Shown: positions 1 through 9,237, counted from the stretch's first letter. The stretch: DNA of 64,000 nt from Sulfurisoma sediminicola (GCF_003865015.1 NZ_BHVV01000008.1:248001-312000); one strand, 5' to 3'. Program-made: numbers and translations. The notes: generated by a model not told the origin, from the letters alone.

Positions 1-278
1 CGCTGCATCGCGATGGTCATCGACTCGCCCACCTTGTCGGCGGTAAACAGCAGGCTGCCGCGGATCTGCTCTTCGGTCAGGCCGATGTCCTGCAGGCGGT
101 TGTAGCGCAGGTAGGAAGCCGAGTGGCAGTTCAGGCAGTAATTGACGAAGATCTTGGCGCCGCGCTGCAGTGCGGGCAGATCGTTGGCCTTGTCCGGCGC
201 CTTGTCGAGGTGCAGTTCGGCGCCGCTGGCGAAGGCCAGCAGCGGGGCGCACAGCAGAGCGAGGAACAGCTTTTTCAT
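1..278 (-). CDS. petC: Cytochrome c1 of the bc1 complex (partial, N-terminal part)
   Basis: The first 93 residues or so of cytochrome c1 are visible; the rest lies beyond the left edge. The chain starts MKKLFLALLCAPLLAFASGA, a Sec signal peptide, and then shows the c-type heme motif CLNCH within NYCLNCHSASYLRYNRL, which is characteristic of cytochrome c1. It carries electrons from the Rieske protein to a soluble cytochrome c on the periplasmic side. The ATG overlaps the TGA of petB by 4 nt (275-278), so it is translationally coupled as the third gene of the petABC operon. Identity is secure from motif plus context. Confidence 0.95.
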   Translation of the reverse strand, partial: MKKLFLALLCAPLLAFASGAELHLDKAPDKANDLPALQRGAKIFVNYCLNCHSASYLRYNRLQDIGLTEEQIRGSLLFTADKVGESMTIAMQ

Positions 279-1576
279 TTGAAGGTCACCCTATCCGGTT
301 CGGGCTGGCACTTGTCCAGCTTGGTATAGATCGGCATCAGCAGGAAGAAGGCGAAGTAGATGAAGGTGCAGATCTGCGACACCAGCGTCCGGCCCGGCGT
401 CGGCGCCAGAACGCCGAGGTAGCCGAGGATGAAGAAACAGACCAGCCAGACCGCGAGGAAGCCCTTGAAGATCGGGCCGCGGTAGCGGATCGACTTCGAC
501 GGGCTGCGGTCGAGCCAGGGCAGGAAAGCGAAGATCACCACGCCCGCGCCCATCGCCACCACGCCCCAGAACTTGGCGTCGATGCCGAACAGCGGATAAG
601 TGATCGCACGCAGCAGCGAGTAGTACGGCGTGAAGTACCACACCGGCGCGATGTGCGGCGGCGTCACCAGCGGGTCGGCCGGGATGAAGTTGTTGTACTC
701 GAGGAAGTAGCCGCCGCCTTCGGGCATGAAGAAGAGGATGATCGAGAACACGGCGAGGAAGACCACGACGCCGACGATGTCCTTCACCGTGTAGTACGGG
801 TGGAAGGGAATGCCGTCGAGCGGGATGCCCTTCTCGTCCTTCTTCTTCTTGATCTCGACGCCGTCCGGGTTGTTGGAACCGACTTCGTGCAGCGCCAGGA
901 TGTGGGCGGCGACGAGGCCGACCAGCACGAAGGGCACGGCGATGACGTGGAAGGAGAAGAAGCGGTTGAGCGTCGCGTCGCCGACCACGAAGTCGCCGCG
1001 GATCCAGATGGAGAGCGGCTCGCCGATCAGCGGGATGGCGCCGAACAGGTTGACGATCACCTGCGCGCCCCAGTAGGACATCTGGCCCCAGGGCAGCAGG
1101 TAGCCCATGAAGGCCTCGGCCATCAGCGCCAGGAAGATCAGCACGCCGAAGACCCAGATCAGCTCGCGCGGCTTGCGGTAGGAACCGTAGATCAGGCCGC
1201 GGTACATGTGCAAGTACACGACGATGAAGAAGGCCGAGGCCCCGGTCGAGTGCATGTAGCGGATCAGCCAGCCCCAGGGCACGTCGCGCATGATGTACTC
1301 GACGGCGGCGAAGGCCACCGGCACGCCCGAGGCGTTGAGCGAGGCGTCCGGCTTGTAGTGCATGGTCAGGAAGATGCCGGTGACGATCTGCAGCACCAGC
1401 ACCAGCAGCGCCAGGGAGCCGAAGAAGTACCAGAAGTTGAAGTTCTTCGGCGCGTAGTATTCCGACAGGTGGGCCTTCCAGCTGGCGGTCAGCGGGAAGC
1501 GGGCATCGACCCACTCCAGCACGTTGCCGGCGAGCGAGCCGTCGGTCTTGAATTTTTCGTAGTTGCTGGCACCCAT
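275..1576 (-). CDS. petB: Cytochrome b subunit of ubiquinol-cytochrome c reductase
   Basis: 433-residue polytopic cytochrome b that holds the two b hemes and both quinone sites of the bc1 complex. Heme-ligand histidines are visible at H109 and H123 (RYMHSTG, YLHMYRG) and at H210 and H225 (FSFHVIAV, VAAHILAL). The second pair is 15 residues apart rather than the mitochondrial 14. The Qo motif reads PVWY (APVWYFTPYY) instead of PEWY, a variant known in beta/gammaproteobacteria. Eight or more hydrophobic helices are apparent. It lies 3 nt after petA and overlaps petC by 4 nt, so the three genes are one transcript. Confidence 0.97.
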   Translation of the reverse strand: MGASNYEKFKTDGSLAGNVLEWVDARFPLTASWKAHLSEYYAPKNFNFWYFFGSLALLVLVLQIVTGIFLTMHYKPDASLNASGVPVAFAAVEYIMRDVPWGWLIRYMHSTGASAFFIVVYLHMYRGLIYGSYRKPRELIWVFGVLIFLALMAEAFMGYLLPWGQMSYWGAQVIVNLFGAIPLIGEPLSIWIRGDFVVGDATLNRFFSFHVIAVPFVLVGLVAAHILALHEVGSNNPDGVEIKKKKDEKGIPLDGIPFHPYYTVKDIVGVVVFLAVFSIILFFMPEGGGYFLEYNNFIPADPLVTPPHIAPVWYFTPYYSLLRAITYPLFGIDAKFWGVVAMGAGVVIFAFLPWLDRSPSKSIRYRGPIFKGFLAVWLVCFFILGYLGVLAPTPGRTLVSQICTFIYFAFFLLMPIYTKLDKCQPEPDRVTFK

Positions 1577-1579
1577 GCC

Positions 1580-2170
1580 TTAGGCTCCCTTGCTGTCGTC
1601 GCCGATGACGATCTTGGCGTCGCTCAGATACTTGTGCGGCGGAATTTCGAGGTTGTCCGGCGCCGGCTTGCCGGTATAGACGCGGCCGGCGAGGTCAAAG
1701 GTGGAGCCGTGGCAGGGGCAGAGAAAACCACCCTGCCAGTCAGGTTCCACCGCGGTCGCCGGATTGAACTTCTCGGAAGGCGAGCAGCCGAGGTGGGTGC
1801 AGATGCCGACGGCGACGAGGTATTCCGGCTTGATCGAGCGGTACTCGTTCTTGGCGTACTCGGGCTGCATCGGCTTGTTCGACTTGGGATCGGCCAGCTT
1901 GGCATCGAGTTTCTTCAGGCCGTCGAGCATTTCCTTGGTGCGACGGATGATCCAGACGGGCTTGCCGCGCCATTCGACGGTCATCATCTCGCCCGGGGCA
2001 AGCTTGCTGATGTCGGCTTCGACCGGCGCGCCGGCGGCCTTGGCCCGCTCGGAAGGGGCGAAGCTCGCCAGGAACGGCACTGCCGCCGCCGCACCCGCCA
2101 CGCCGCCGACTGCGGCAGTGGCGACGATGAGTCGGCGCCGGCCGCAATCCACTTTTTCGTCACAGCTCAT
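1580..2170 (-). CDS. petA: Rieske iron-sulfur subunit of the bc1 complex
   Basis: 196-residue Rieske protein. The N-terminus ([16 protein letters not shown]) looks like a Tat signal-anchor. The [2Fe-2S] ligands sit in CTHLGC (about residues 124-129) and CPCHGSTFD (151-159). It accepts electrons from quinol at the Qo site and passes them to cytochrome c1. The start MSCDEKVD is preferred over an upstream in-frame ATG at 2371, because it gives the family's usual length and puts the twin arginines near the N-terminus. It is the first gene of petABC, with a TATAAT box about 60 nt upstream. Confidence 0.96.
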   Translation of the reverse strand: MSCDEKVDCGRRRLIVATAAVGGVAGAAAAVPFLASFAPSERAKAAGAPVEADISKLAPGEMMTVEWRGKPVWIIRRTKEMLDGLKKLDAKLADPKSNKPMQPEYAKNEYRSIKPEYLVAVGICTHLGCSPSEKFNPATAVEPDWQGGFLCPCHGSTFDLAGRVYTGKPAPDNLEIPPHKYLSDAKIVIGDDSKGA

Positions 2171-2231
2171 GGTGATTTTCCTGAAGGTGGAATGAGGGAA
2201 AATTGGACGGGAAGAACCCGCAAAGCACACG

Positions 2232-2237
2232 ATTATA
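2232..2237 (-). promoter_or_regulatory. Candidate sigma-70 -10 box for petABC
   Basis: On the minus strand this reads TATAAT, about 62 nt before the petA ATG. The hexamer 17 nt upstream is TTTAAT, a weak -35 (3 of 6). It is the best housekeeping promoter candidate in the 284-nt gap between recR and petA. Confidence 0.5.
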
Positions 2238-2311
2238 GCGAGTCGCTCGAGCAAATTAAAGCCCGGATTAGCCTCGGCTAATGGAGTGAGATGGACTTGC
2301 AGGTCCGGAAA

Positions 2312-2328
2312 TGCACCATCCTGGTGCG
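2312..2328. promoter_or_regulatory. NtrC-like palindrome upstream of petABC
   Basis: TGCACCATCCTGGTGCG is a near-perfect dyad (GCACCA-N3-TGGTGC) matching the known NtrC enhancer consensus TGCACC-N5-GGTGCA. It is centred about 150 nt before petA. A possible sigma-54 -24/-12 element (GG-N10-GC ending in TTGCT) lies on the minus strand at about 2264-2250; its -12 half is good and its -24 half poor. Six T residues follow the dyad on the plus strand, so a terminator hairpin is the alternative reading, but no plus-strand gene precedes it. Confidence 0.4.
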
Positions 2329-2454
2329 TTTTTTGGATATCGGCCGGCGTATGACCGGGTTCGCCCACCACGGCATCGGTGGATTCACCAAGCCCCGGGG
2401 CGATCCATTTCCGCGTGCCGGGTTGGAGGAGCAGAACCCCCTCCAGCGCCGAAA

Positions 2455-3051
2455 TCAGTAATCCCTGCGCTCGATCAGCGCCTGGGCAACTGTCGCCGCG
2501 TCGGTGTATTCGATCTCGCCGCCGACCGGCAGGCCACGCGCGATGCGGCTGACCTTGACGCCGCGGGCATGCAGCATCTCCGATAGGTAGTGCGCGGTGG
2601 CCTCGCCCTCGTTAGTGAAATTGGTGGCGAGGATCACTTCCTTGACCACGCCGTCGGTGGCCCGCGCCAACAGTCGCTCGAAGGCCAGTTCCTTCGGGCC
2701 GATGCCGTCGAGCGGGCTGAGCCGGCCGAGCAGCACGTAGTAGAGGCCATTGAAGGCATGGGTCTGCTCCATGGTGTTGAGGTCGACCGGCATCTCGACT
2801 ACGCAAAGCAGCGAAGGATCGCGCTTGGGCGAGGCGCAGCGATCGCAGACCTCGTCCTCGGTGAAGGTGTTGCAGCGCGCGCAGCGCCGCAGCGTGTCGA
2901 GCGCGCGATGGAGCGCACTCGCGAGGCGATCGGCGCCGCGGCGGTCGCGCTGCAGCAGATGGTAGGCCATGCGCTGCGCCGACTTGGGGCCGACGCCCGG
3001 CAGACAGCGCAGCGCCTCGATCAACTCGTCGAGGCTGGACGGAAGCGTCAC
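2455..3051 (-). CDS. recR: Recombination mediator RecR
   Basis: 198 residues, the usual RecR length. It has the N-terminal helix-hairpin-helix ([18 protein letters not shown]), then the C4 zinc finger ([16 protein letters not shown]), then a Toprim domain ([14 protein letters not shown]) and a C-terminal Walker-B-like region. RecR works with RecO/RecF to load RecA at gaps. It starts 4 nt after ybaB and closes the dnaX-ybaB-recR operon, an arrangement conserved across Proteobacteria. Coordinates and identity are secure. Confidence 0.97.
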   Translation of the reverse strand: MTLPSSLDELIEALRCLPGVGPKSAQRMAYHLLQRDRRGADRLASALHRALDTLRRCARCNTFTEDEVCDRCASPKRDPSLLCVVEMPVDLNTMEQTHAFNGLYYVLLGRLSPLDGIGPKELAFERLLARATDGVVKEVILATNFTNEGEATAHYLSEMLHARGVKVSRIARGLPVGGEIEYTDAATVAQALIERRDY

Positions 3052-3055
3052 TGCC

Positions 3056-3382
3056 CTAGAACGGCAGCTTCATGCCGGGCGGCAGATTGAGGCCGGCGGT
3101 GAAGCCGCTCATCTTCTCCTGCATGGTCTGCTCGGCGCGGCGATTGGCGTCGTTGAGCGCCGCGGCGATCAGGTCCTCGAGCATTTCCTTGTCGTCCATC
3201 ACCGAGGGGTCGATGGTGACGCGCTTGACGTCGTGCTTGCAGGTCATCACCACCTTGACCATGCCGGCGCCGGATTGGCCCTCGACCTCCAGCAGCGCCA
3301 GTTCCTCCTGCGCCTTCGCCATGTTGGCCTGCATCTGCTGGGCCTGCTTCATCAATCCGGCTATGCCGCCCTTGTTGAACAT
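3056..3382 (-). CDS. ybaB: YbaB/EbfC nucleoid-associated protein
   Basis: 108-residue DNA-binding protein of the YbaB/EbfC family. The N-terminal helix is rich in Met/Gln ([20 protein letters not shown]), followed by the conserved beta core and the typical [16 protein letters not shown] helix and Gly/Pro-rich end. Family members form tweezer-like dimers that coat DNA. It lies 11 nt downstream of dnaX and 4 nt upstream of recR in the same operon. The small size, order and motif leave little doubt. Confidence 0.95.
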   Translation of the reverse strand: MFNKGGIAGLMKQAQQMQANMAKAQEELALLEVEGQSGAGMVKVVMTCKHDVKRVTIDPSVMDDKEMLEDLIAAALNDANRRAEQTMQEKMSGFTAGLNLPPGMKLPF

Positions 3383-3393
3383 TGCCTACTCCT

Positions 3394-5004
3394 TCAAACG
3401 GGTTTGATCGTCGATTCGTCGATGCTGGCGTCGAACAGGTCCACCACCTCGCGCACGAAGGGGTCCTGCTCGATCGCCGCGATGGCGCGTTCCTGCCGCT
3501 CGCGCCTCTCGCTGGCGGTCCGGGCCGCCGGCGTCTCGCCCTGCACGTCCGCCAGAACGATATCGAGCCTGAGCGGCCGGCCGAAATGCTTCTGCAACTC
3601 GGCCTGCAACTTCTCCTGCTGGCCCTTGTTCATCAGCAGGCCCTTGTGCGCAGGCGGCAGGCGCAGGGTGATCTGCGACTCGGCCAGTTCCGCCAGCTCG
3701 CAGTGCTGCGCCAGTTGCCTGGCCATGCCGGTCAGCGGCAGACGATCGGCGATGGCGTGCCAATCATCCGAATCGGAGGCTGCCGGCGCGGCGCGCGCGG
3801 GCGCAGCCGGTGCGGGCGCCGCGGTGGCAGGGATAGCGGGTTGAACCGGAGCAGCGGGCCGCGGCGGCGCCGTGCGCGCCGTCTGCGGTGCAGAGGCGGC
3901 CGCGCTGCCGAGCAGCGCCGGCATCTCCGGACGGAACGCGGCGAGCCGCAGCAGCGTCATGGTGAAGCCGGCGAACTCGTCGGGGGCCAGCGGCAGGTCG
4001 TCGCGGCCGTGAATGGCGATCTGGTAACAAAGCTGCAGGAACTCGCGGTCGAATGCGGCTGCATAGGGCGCCAGGCGCTGGCGCTCGGCCTCGTCGATGA
4101 TCGCCTGAGGCGCGAACTGGGCAAGGGCGATGCGATGAAACAACGTCGCCAGCTCTTGCAGCGCCGAATCGAAGGAAAGGCTCCTTGAGTCCATGCCGTC
4201 GGCCACCGCCAGCATCGCCGGGGAATCACCGGCGACGAGGCCATCGAGGATGGTGTAGAGGTAATCCTCGCCGACGGTGCCGAGCATGTCGCGTACCGCC
4301 GCCTCCTCGATGCGCCCGGCGCCGTGCGCGATGGCCTGGTCGAGCAGGGAAAGCGCATCGCGCATCGAACCGGCGGCCGCCTTGGCGATGTGGCGCAGCG
4401 CGGCCGGTTCGAAAGCGACCTGCTCGGCCTCGAGGATACGGGTCAGATGCTCGACGATGTGGCCTGGCGGCATCTGCTTGAGGTTGAACTGCAGGCAGCG
4501 ACTCAGCACCGTCACCGGGATCTTCTGCGGGTCGGTGGTGGCGAGGATGAACTTGATATGCTCGGGTGGCTCCTCCAGCGTCTTCAGCATGGCGTTGAAG
4601 GCCGAGGTCGACAGCATGTGCACTTCGTCGATGACGAAGACCTTGAAGCGGCCGCGCGTCGGCGCGTACACCGCGTTGTCGAGCAGGTCGCGCATCTGGT
4701 CGACCTTGGTGTTCGTCGCGGCATCGACCTCGATCAGGTCGACGAAACGTCCGCCGTCGATCTCCTGGCAGGAGGAACAGGTGCCGCAGGGAGTCGCAGA
4801 GATGCCGGCTTCGCAGTTGAGCGCCTTGGCGAGAATGCGCGCCAGCGTGGTCTTGCCGACCCCGCGCGTCCCCGTGAACAGATAGGCGTGGTGCAGTCGC
4901 TTCTGCTCGAGCGCGTGGGTCAGCGCCCGCACGACGTGCTCCTGCCCGACCAGCGTCGCGAAAGACTTCGGGCGCCACTTGCGGGCGAGAACCTGGTAGC
5001 TCAT
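3394..5004 (-). CDS. dnaX: DNA polymerase III subunits gamma/tau
   Basis: 536-residue clamp-loader ATPase. From the start MSYQVLARKWRP it shows Walker A (GTRGVGKTTLAR), the zinc-binding cysteine cluster (CEAGISATPCGTCSSC), DEVHMLS (Walker B) and LSRCLQF (sensor/arginine-finger region). These are followed by an Ala/Pro-rich linker and a tau-like C-terminal domain. I see no A-AAA-AAG slippery heptamer, so a short gamma form by frameshifting is not evident. The start has no Shine-Dalgarno. A TAGAAT box ends 8 nt before the ATG, and an upstream TTG at 5022 is the alternative start. Confidence 0.95.
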   Translation of the reverse strand: MSYQVLARKWRPKSFATLVGQEHVVRALTHALEQKRLHHAYLFTGTRGVGKTTLARILAKALNCEAGISATPCGTCSSCQEIDGGRFVDLIEVDAATNTKVDQMRDLLDNAVYAPTRGRFKVFVIDEVHMLSTSAFNAMLKTLEEPPEHIKFILATTDPQKIPVTVLSRCLQFNLKQMPPGHIVEHLTRILEAEQVAFEPAALRHIAKAAAGSMRDALSLLDQAIAHGAGRIEEAAVRDMLGTVGEDYLYTILDGLVAGDSPAMLAVADGMDSRSLSFDSALQELATLFHRIALAQFAPQAIIDEAERQRLAPYAAAFDREFLQLCYQIAIHGRDDLPLAPDEFAGFTMTLLRLAAFRPEMPALLGSAAASAPQTARTAPPRPAAPVQPAIPATAAPAPAAPARAAPAASDSDDWHAIADRLPLTGMARQLAQHCELAELAESQITLRLPPAHKGLLMNKGQQEKLQAELQKHFGRPLRLDIVLADVQGETPAARTASERRERQERAIAAIEQDPFVREVVDLFDASIDESTIKPV

Positions 5005-5012
5005 GACCACGG

Positions 5013-5018
5013 ATTCTA
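5013..5018 (-). promoter_or_regulatory. Possible -10 box for dnaX close to the ATG
   Basis: Minus-strand TAGAAT lies 8 nt before the dnaX ATG, so transcription would begin within a few nt of the start codon. No clear -35 is seen, because the upstream sequence is the terminator hairpin of the preceding gene. Confidence 0.35.
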
Positions 5019-5020
5019 AC

Positions 5021-5055
5021 AAACGAAAAAGGGCGCCCCACCGGGGCGCCCTTGG
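5021..5055 (-). terminator. Rho-independent terminator after the LTXXQ gene
   Basis: Read on the minus strand: a perfect 9-bp stem GGGCGCCCC / GGGGCGCCC (5031-5051) with a 3-nt loop, followed by TTTTTCGTTT. It lies about 45 nt after the stop of the gene ending at 5099 and just before dnaX, separating the two transcripts. Confidence 0.85.
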
Positions 5056-5098
5056 CCATTAGCCGTTCAAACTCGACTGAGCTGTGGCGACTAGGCGC

Positions 5099-5713
<615 letters not shown>

Positions 5714-5850
5714 TGCAATCTCCTGTCGAATGCTCGCCCAGATAATGACTGGCGATGGACGCATTTGAGCGCCGCGCTGTAAGCGCATTGTTGCAACGCG
5801 ACGAGAGTTTGTAAGGGGATGTTTCGACCTGGCGAAACACGGGAGAAAGG

Positions 5851-5952
5851 GGTGGCGAGCCTGACCCCCGGCACTTGCGTTTAATGGCTGTGGCTGCTTC
5901 CTTCCGGACCTGACCAGGTTCACCACCCCGCAATGCGGGGAGACCCGCCACG
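5851..5952 (-). ncRNA. ffs: Small SRP RNA (4.5S RNA)
   Basis: The minus strand carries the invariant SRP core GGTCAGGTCCGGAAGGAAGC, preceded by the ...TGGTGAACC arm and followed by GCAGCC...CGGGGGTCAGGC. The ends pair (GTGGCG at 5852-5857 with CGCCAC at 5946-5951), giving a closed hairpin RNA of about 100 nt. It binds Ffh and directs cotranslational membrane targeting. A TAGAAT -10 lies at 5963-5958, so the 5' end should be near 5951. Confidence 0.95.
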
Positions 5953-5957
5953 CGAGC

Positions 5958-5963
5958 ATTCTA
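5958..5963 (-). promoter_or_regulatory. -10 box of the SRP RNA gene overlapping a stop codon
   Basis: Minus-strand TAGAAT, six to seven nt before the expected 5' end of the SRP RNA. Its first three bases are the TAG stop codon of the alpha/beta hydrolase gene. No good -35 is visible. Confidence 0.55.
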
Positions 5964-6842
5964 CCCCAGAGACCCCGGACCTGAGCCGAGAAAGTCGCGA
6001 ACGATGCCGATCTGGAACTCGTCGGTGAACACCGGCGCATGACCGACGCCGGAAACCTCCACGGTCCGTGCCCGCGGCCCCCGCGCCGCCATCTCGGCCG
6101 CGGTCGCTGCCGAAAGCAGGTCCGATTGCGTGCCACGGACGACCAGCGTCGGGCAACGGATCGCGTCGTAGACGGGCCACAGCGTCACGTCCTGCGCCCC
6201 GCCCTCCGCCGCCATCGCGGCGCGGAATGGCTCGGCGATGCCCGGGTCGTAGTGCAGTTGCCACTGTCCGTCCGAATCGCGCCGCAGGGAATGCTCGGCG
6301 AGATGACGCCACTGCGCATCTTCCAGCGCGCCGAACGGTGCCAGCACCGCGCGCAGCCACGCTTCGCCAGCCAGGGGATCGGGGAAGTGCGGCATCTTGC
6401 CGACATACTCGCCGATGCGGGCGATGGCGGCAGCCGACAGCACCGGCCCGACGTCGTTGAGGATCAGGCGGGCCACCGGCGGGTCCTGCTGGGCCGCCAG
6501 CGTCATGCCGATGAGTCCGCCCATCGAGGTACCGAGCCAGTCCACGGTCTCGACATCGAGCCGCGCCAGCAGCACCGTCATGTCGGCGCAATACTGGGGG
6601 ATGCCGTAGAGCGACTTGTCGGCCAGCCAACTGCTGGCACCGCGCCCGACGACATCGGGGCAGACGACGCGATAGTCCGCGGCAAGCGCCTGCGCGAGGA
6701 AGTCGAAGTCGCGCCCGCAGCGCGTCAGGCCATGGACGCAGACGAGGACGCGCGGATTGCCCGGATCGCCCCACTCGACGTAGGCCATGTCGTGGAATCC
6801 GGCCCGGCTCAGGCACTTCACCTTGCGCCGTGTCATCTGCAT
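5961..6842 (-). CDS. Alpha/beta-hydrolase fold protein
   Basis: 293 residues. It has the usual alpha/beta-hydrolase order: oxyanion HGLTR near residue 38, nucleophile elbow GTSMGG, acid region, and a catalytic histidine in GVGHAP near the end. No signal peptide is seen, so it should be cytosolic. Relatives hydrolyse esters, lactones or C-C bonds, and the substrate cannot be told here. It follows comEC by 3 nt on the same strand and precedes the SRP RNA. MQMTRRK is taken as the start; MTRRK, two codons later, is equally possible. Confidence 0.85.
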   Translation of the reverse strand: MQMTRRKVKCLSRAGFHDMAYVEWGDPGNPRVLVCVHGLTRCGRDFDFLAQALAADYRVVCPDVVGRGASSWLADKSLYGIPQYCADMTVLLARLDVETVDWLGTSMGGLIGMTLAAQQDPPVARLILNDVGPVLSAAAIARIGEYVGKMPHFPDPLAGEAWLRAVLAPFGALEDAQWRHLAEHSLRRDSDGQWQLHYDPGIAEPFRAAMAAEGGAQDVTLWPVYDAIRCPTLVVRGTQSDLLSAATAAEMAARGPRARTVEVSGVGHAPVFTDEFQIGIVRDFLGSGPGSLG

Positions 6843-6845
6843 TTC

Positions 6846-9188
6846 TCAGCTCCCATGCCAGTAGCGCCGCCGCTCGGCGCGTTCGGCCATGATGGTAACG
6901 CCGGCGGCGCCCAGGCGCACGGACAGCGCGCCGTCGCGGTCAGAGCGCCACTGCCGCGTACCTTCATAGCGCGCCACGACCTCGGCCTTGGGATGGCCGA
7001 AGCGGTTGCGATAGCCCACCGGAAAGATCGTCTCCCTCGCGCCGACGGCCGCGACGAAATCCGGAGACGACGAGGTGCGGCTGCCGTGGTGCGGCACCAG
7101 CAGCACCTCGGCGGCCAGCCGCTCGCCGTGGCGTGCCAGCAACGCCGCTTCGGCGCGCGCCTCGATGTCGGAGGTCAGCAGGGCCGAACGTCCCGCCGCC
7201 GTCACCCTGAGCACGCAGGACAGGTCGTTGCTCTTGCGGTAGCGCTCGGCATCGCCCGCCGCCGGATGGATCAAATCGAACCGCACACCATCCCACTCCC
7301 AGCCCGCGCCGTCACGGCAGGGCTGCTGCACCAGCGGCAGCGCCAGCAGGTCGTGCCCGTCGGGCAGCGAGGTCAACAGGCGCCCGACCGGCAGTTCCTC
7401 GGCCACCGAACGTGCGCCTCCCGAGTGATCGCGGTCGGCGTGACTCACGACCATCGCGTCCAGTCGCCGCACGCCATTCGCGCGCAGATAGGGCACGATG
7501 ATGCGGTTGCCGCTGTTGGCATCGGGCGAAAAGGCGGGCCCGCTATCGAACAGCAGGTCGTGGCCCGCGGTCTGCACATGGACCGCGAGGCCCTGGCCGA
7601 CGTCGAGGACGACGACACTCGCCTCGCCCGCCGGCGGCCGCTCGGGCGGCACCAGGAACAGCGGCAGCAGCGCGACCAGCCCAAGCCAGCGCGCGGGAAA
7701 GCCCCGCGGCAGCAGCAGCCAGGCCACGCCGGCGGTACCGGCGAGCACCGCCCACGCCGGTGGCGCGTGCTGTTGCCACACGGCCCAGTCGGACACCGCA
7801 AGCCATTGCAGCAGGCCCATCAGCGCCGCCAGCACCGCATGGGAAAGCCACAGCAGCGGATCGGTCAGTGGCAGTGCCCCGACCAGCGCCAGCGGCGCCA
7901 CGACTAGGCTCACCACCGGGATGGCGACGGCATTGGCCAGCGGCGAGACCAGCGAAAACTGCTGGAACAGGGCCAGCAGCGCGGGGATCATGCCGAGGGT
8001 GATGGCCCATTGCGCACGCAGCCAGATCGCGAGCCAGTGACCGCCCGCGAGGCGGCCGCCGCCGATGTAGAACAGCAGCCCGACAGCGCCGAAGGACAGC
8101 CAGAAGCCCGCCGCCAGCACGGCCCAGGGGTCGAGCAACAGGACCAGCAGCAACGCCGACGCCAGCACGCGGCTGCCGCTCACGCTGCGCCCGGACCACA
8201 GCGCGACGGCCACCACGCCGAGCATGTAGAGCGTGCGCTGCGCCGGCACGGCGAAGCCGGAGAGCAGGCAGTAGAGCAAGGCGACGAGAAATCCCGCCGC
8301 CGCTGCCGCCTTCTGCGCGGGCAGCCATAACGGCAGCCGTGCCGAGCGGCGCCACAGCCATGACGCCAGCCACCACCCGAGCCCGGCGACCATGGTGACG
8401 TGCAGGCCAGAGATCGACATCAGGTGGGTGGTTCCGGTGCGGCCGAAGACGCGCCAGAGTTCCGCATCGATCGCGCGCTGGTCGCCGATGGCCAGCGCCG
8501 TCAGCACCCCGCCGTAAATCGCCCCGCCCTGCTGCGGGTCGCCAAGGACGCGGGCGAAGCGTTCGCGCGCGAGCTGACGCAGGCGCTCGACGACATAAGC
8601 CGGCCGCGCCACCAGGGAATCGAGACCGACATTGCCGTCGCCCGGGCGGACGTAGCCGGTGGCACGGATGCCGCGCTCGAACAGCCAGGCCTCGTAGTCG
8701 AAGCCGTGCGGATTGAGATTGCCGTGCGGCCGCTTGAGCCGCACCTTGAGCCGCCAGCGCTCGCCGGCGCGAATTTCGGGGGCGACGTGATTGTCGTCAT
8801 CCTCCTCGCGACGCAGCCCGCGATACCAGGCCAGGGAAACGCGTGCCGGCAATGCTGCCGGCGCCTGCTCGATATCAAAGTCGAAACGCCAGCCGTTGTC
8901 GTAACGCTGCGGCAGGCCGGCGACGACACCGACGACCTCGATGTCCCGTCCCTCCAGCGACGTGGGTAGTGACTCGGCTAGGCGCTCGCCCGCGAGCCAG
9001 CCGGCCCATGCGATGCCGAGCAGGAAGGCCGCGACCGCGCCGAGTACGCGCCAGCGCGGCAGCCGCAGCGTCGCCAGCAACGGGATGCCGATCATGGCCG
9101 AGACGGCGAGCTGAAACGCCGATGGCAACGCCGGCTGCCATTGCAGCCAGCCTATGCCGGCGGCGAAGGCGAGGACGACGGTGCGCAT
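6846..9188 (-). CDS. comEC: Competence DNA-uptake channel ComEC/Rec2
   Basis: 780-residue inner-membrane protein. It has an N-terminal DUF4131-like region, a central multi-helix 'Competence' domain (GTTHLMSISGLHVTMVAGL is typical), and a C-terminal metallo-beta-lactamase-like domain (DVGQGLAVHV, VSHADRDHSGG, VPHHGSRTSS). ComEC passes single-stranded DNA into the cytoplasm. The length is normal and no frameshift is seen, so the gene looks intact. The metal-binding HADRDH in the C-terminal domain is complete. It is divergent from the DUF2062 gene, with about 50 nt between them. Confidence 0.95.
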   Translation of the reverse strand: MRTVVLAFAAGIGWLQWQPALPSAFQLAVSAMIGIPLLATLRLPRWRVLGAVAAFLLGIAWAGWLAGERLAESLPTSLEGRDIEVVGVVAGLPQRYDNGWRFDFDIEQAPAALPARVSLAWYRGLRREEDDDNHVAPEIRAGERWRLKVRLKRPHGNLNPHGFDYEAWLFERGIRATGYVRPGDGNVGLDSLVARPAYVVERLRQLARERFARVLGDPQQGGAIYGGVLTALAIGDQRAIDAELWRVFGRTGTTHLMSISGLHVTMVAGLGWWLASWLWRRSARLPLWLPAQKAAAAAGFLVALLYCLLSGFAVPAQRTLYMLGVVAVALWSGRSVSGSRVLASALLLVLLLDPWAVLAAGFWLSFGAVGLLFYIGGGRLAGGHWLAIWLRAQWAITLGMIPALLALFQQFSLVSPLANAVAIPVVSLVVAPLALVGALPLTDPLLWLSHAVLAALMGLLQWLAVSDWAVWQQHAPPAWAVLAGTAGVAWLLLPRGFPARWLGLVALLPLFLVPPERPPAGEASVVVLDVGQGLAVHVQTAGHDLLFDSGPAFSPDANSGNRIIVPYLRANGVRRLDAMVVSHADRDHSGGARSVAEELPVGRLLTSLPDGHDLLALPLVQQPCRDGAGWEWDGVRFDLIHPAAGDAERYRKSNDLSCVLRVTAAGRSALLTSDIEARAEAALLARHGERLAAEVLLVPHHGSRTSSSPDFVAAVGARETIFPVGYRNRFGHPKAEVVARYEGTRQWRSDRDGALSVRLGAAGVTIMAERAERRRYWHGS

Positions 9189-9225
9189 GACTCGTGATTA
9201 GACCCCAATTCGGCGACCCGACCTC

Positions 9226-9231
9226 TAGAAT
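9226..9231 (+). promoter_or_regulatory. -10-like TAGAAT just before the DUF2062 gene
   Basis: TAGAAT ends 6 nt before the ATG at 9238, so a transcript from it would be leaderless. No convincing -35 is visible. Confidence 0.35.
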
Positions 9232-9237
9232 CGAGGC

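Noticed and set aside
170-2281. Long plus-strand open frame of about 700 codons over petABC
   Set aside because: It is antisense to three clearly recognised genes, has a composition of His/Arg/Asp low complexity typical of GC-rich shadow frames, and carries no motif.
3394-5004. Programmed frameshift for a short gamma form of dnaX
   Set aside because: No A-AAA-AAG slippery heptamer was seen in the linker region.
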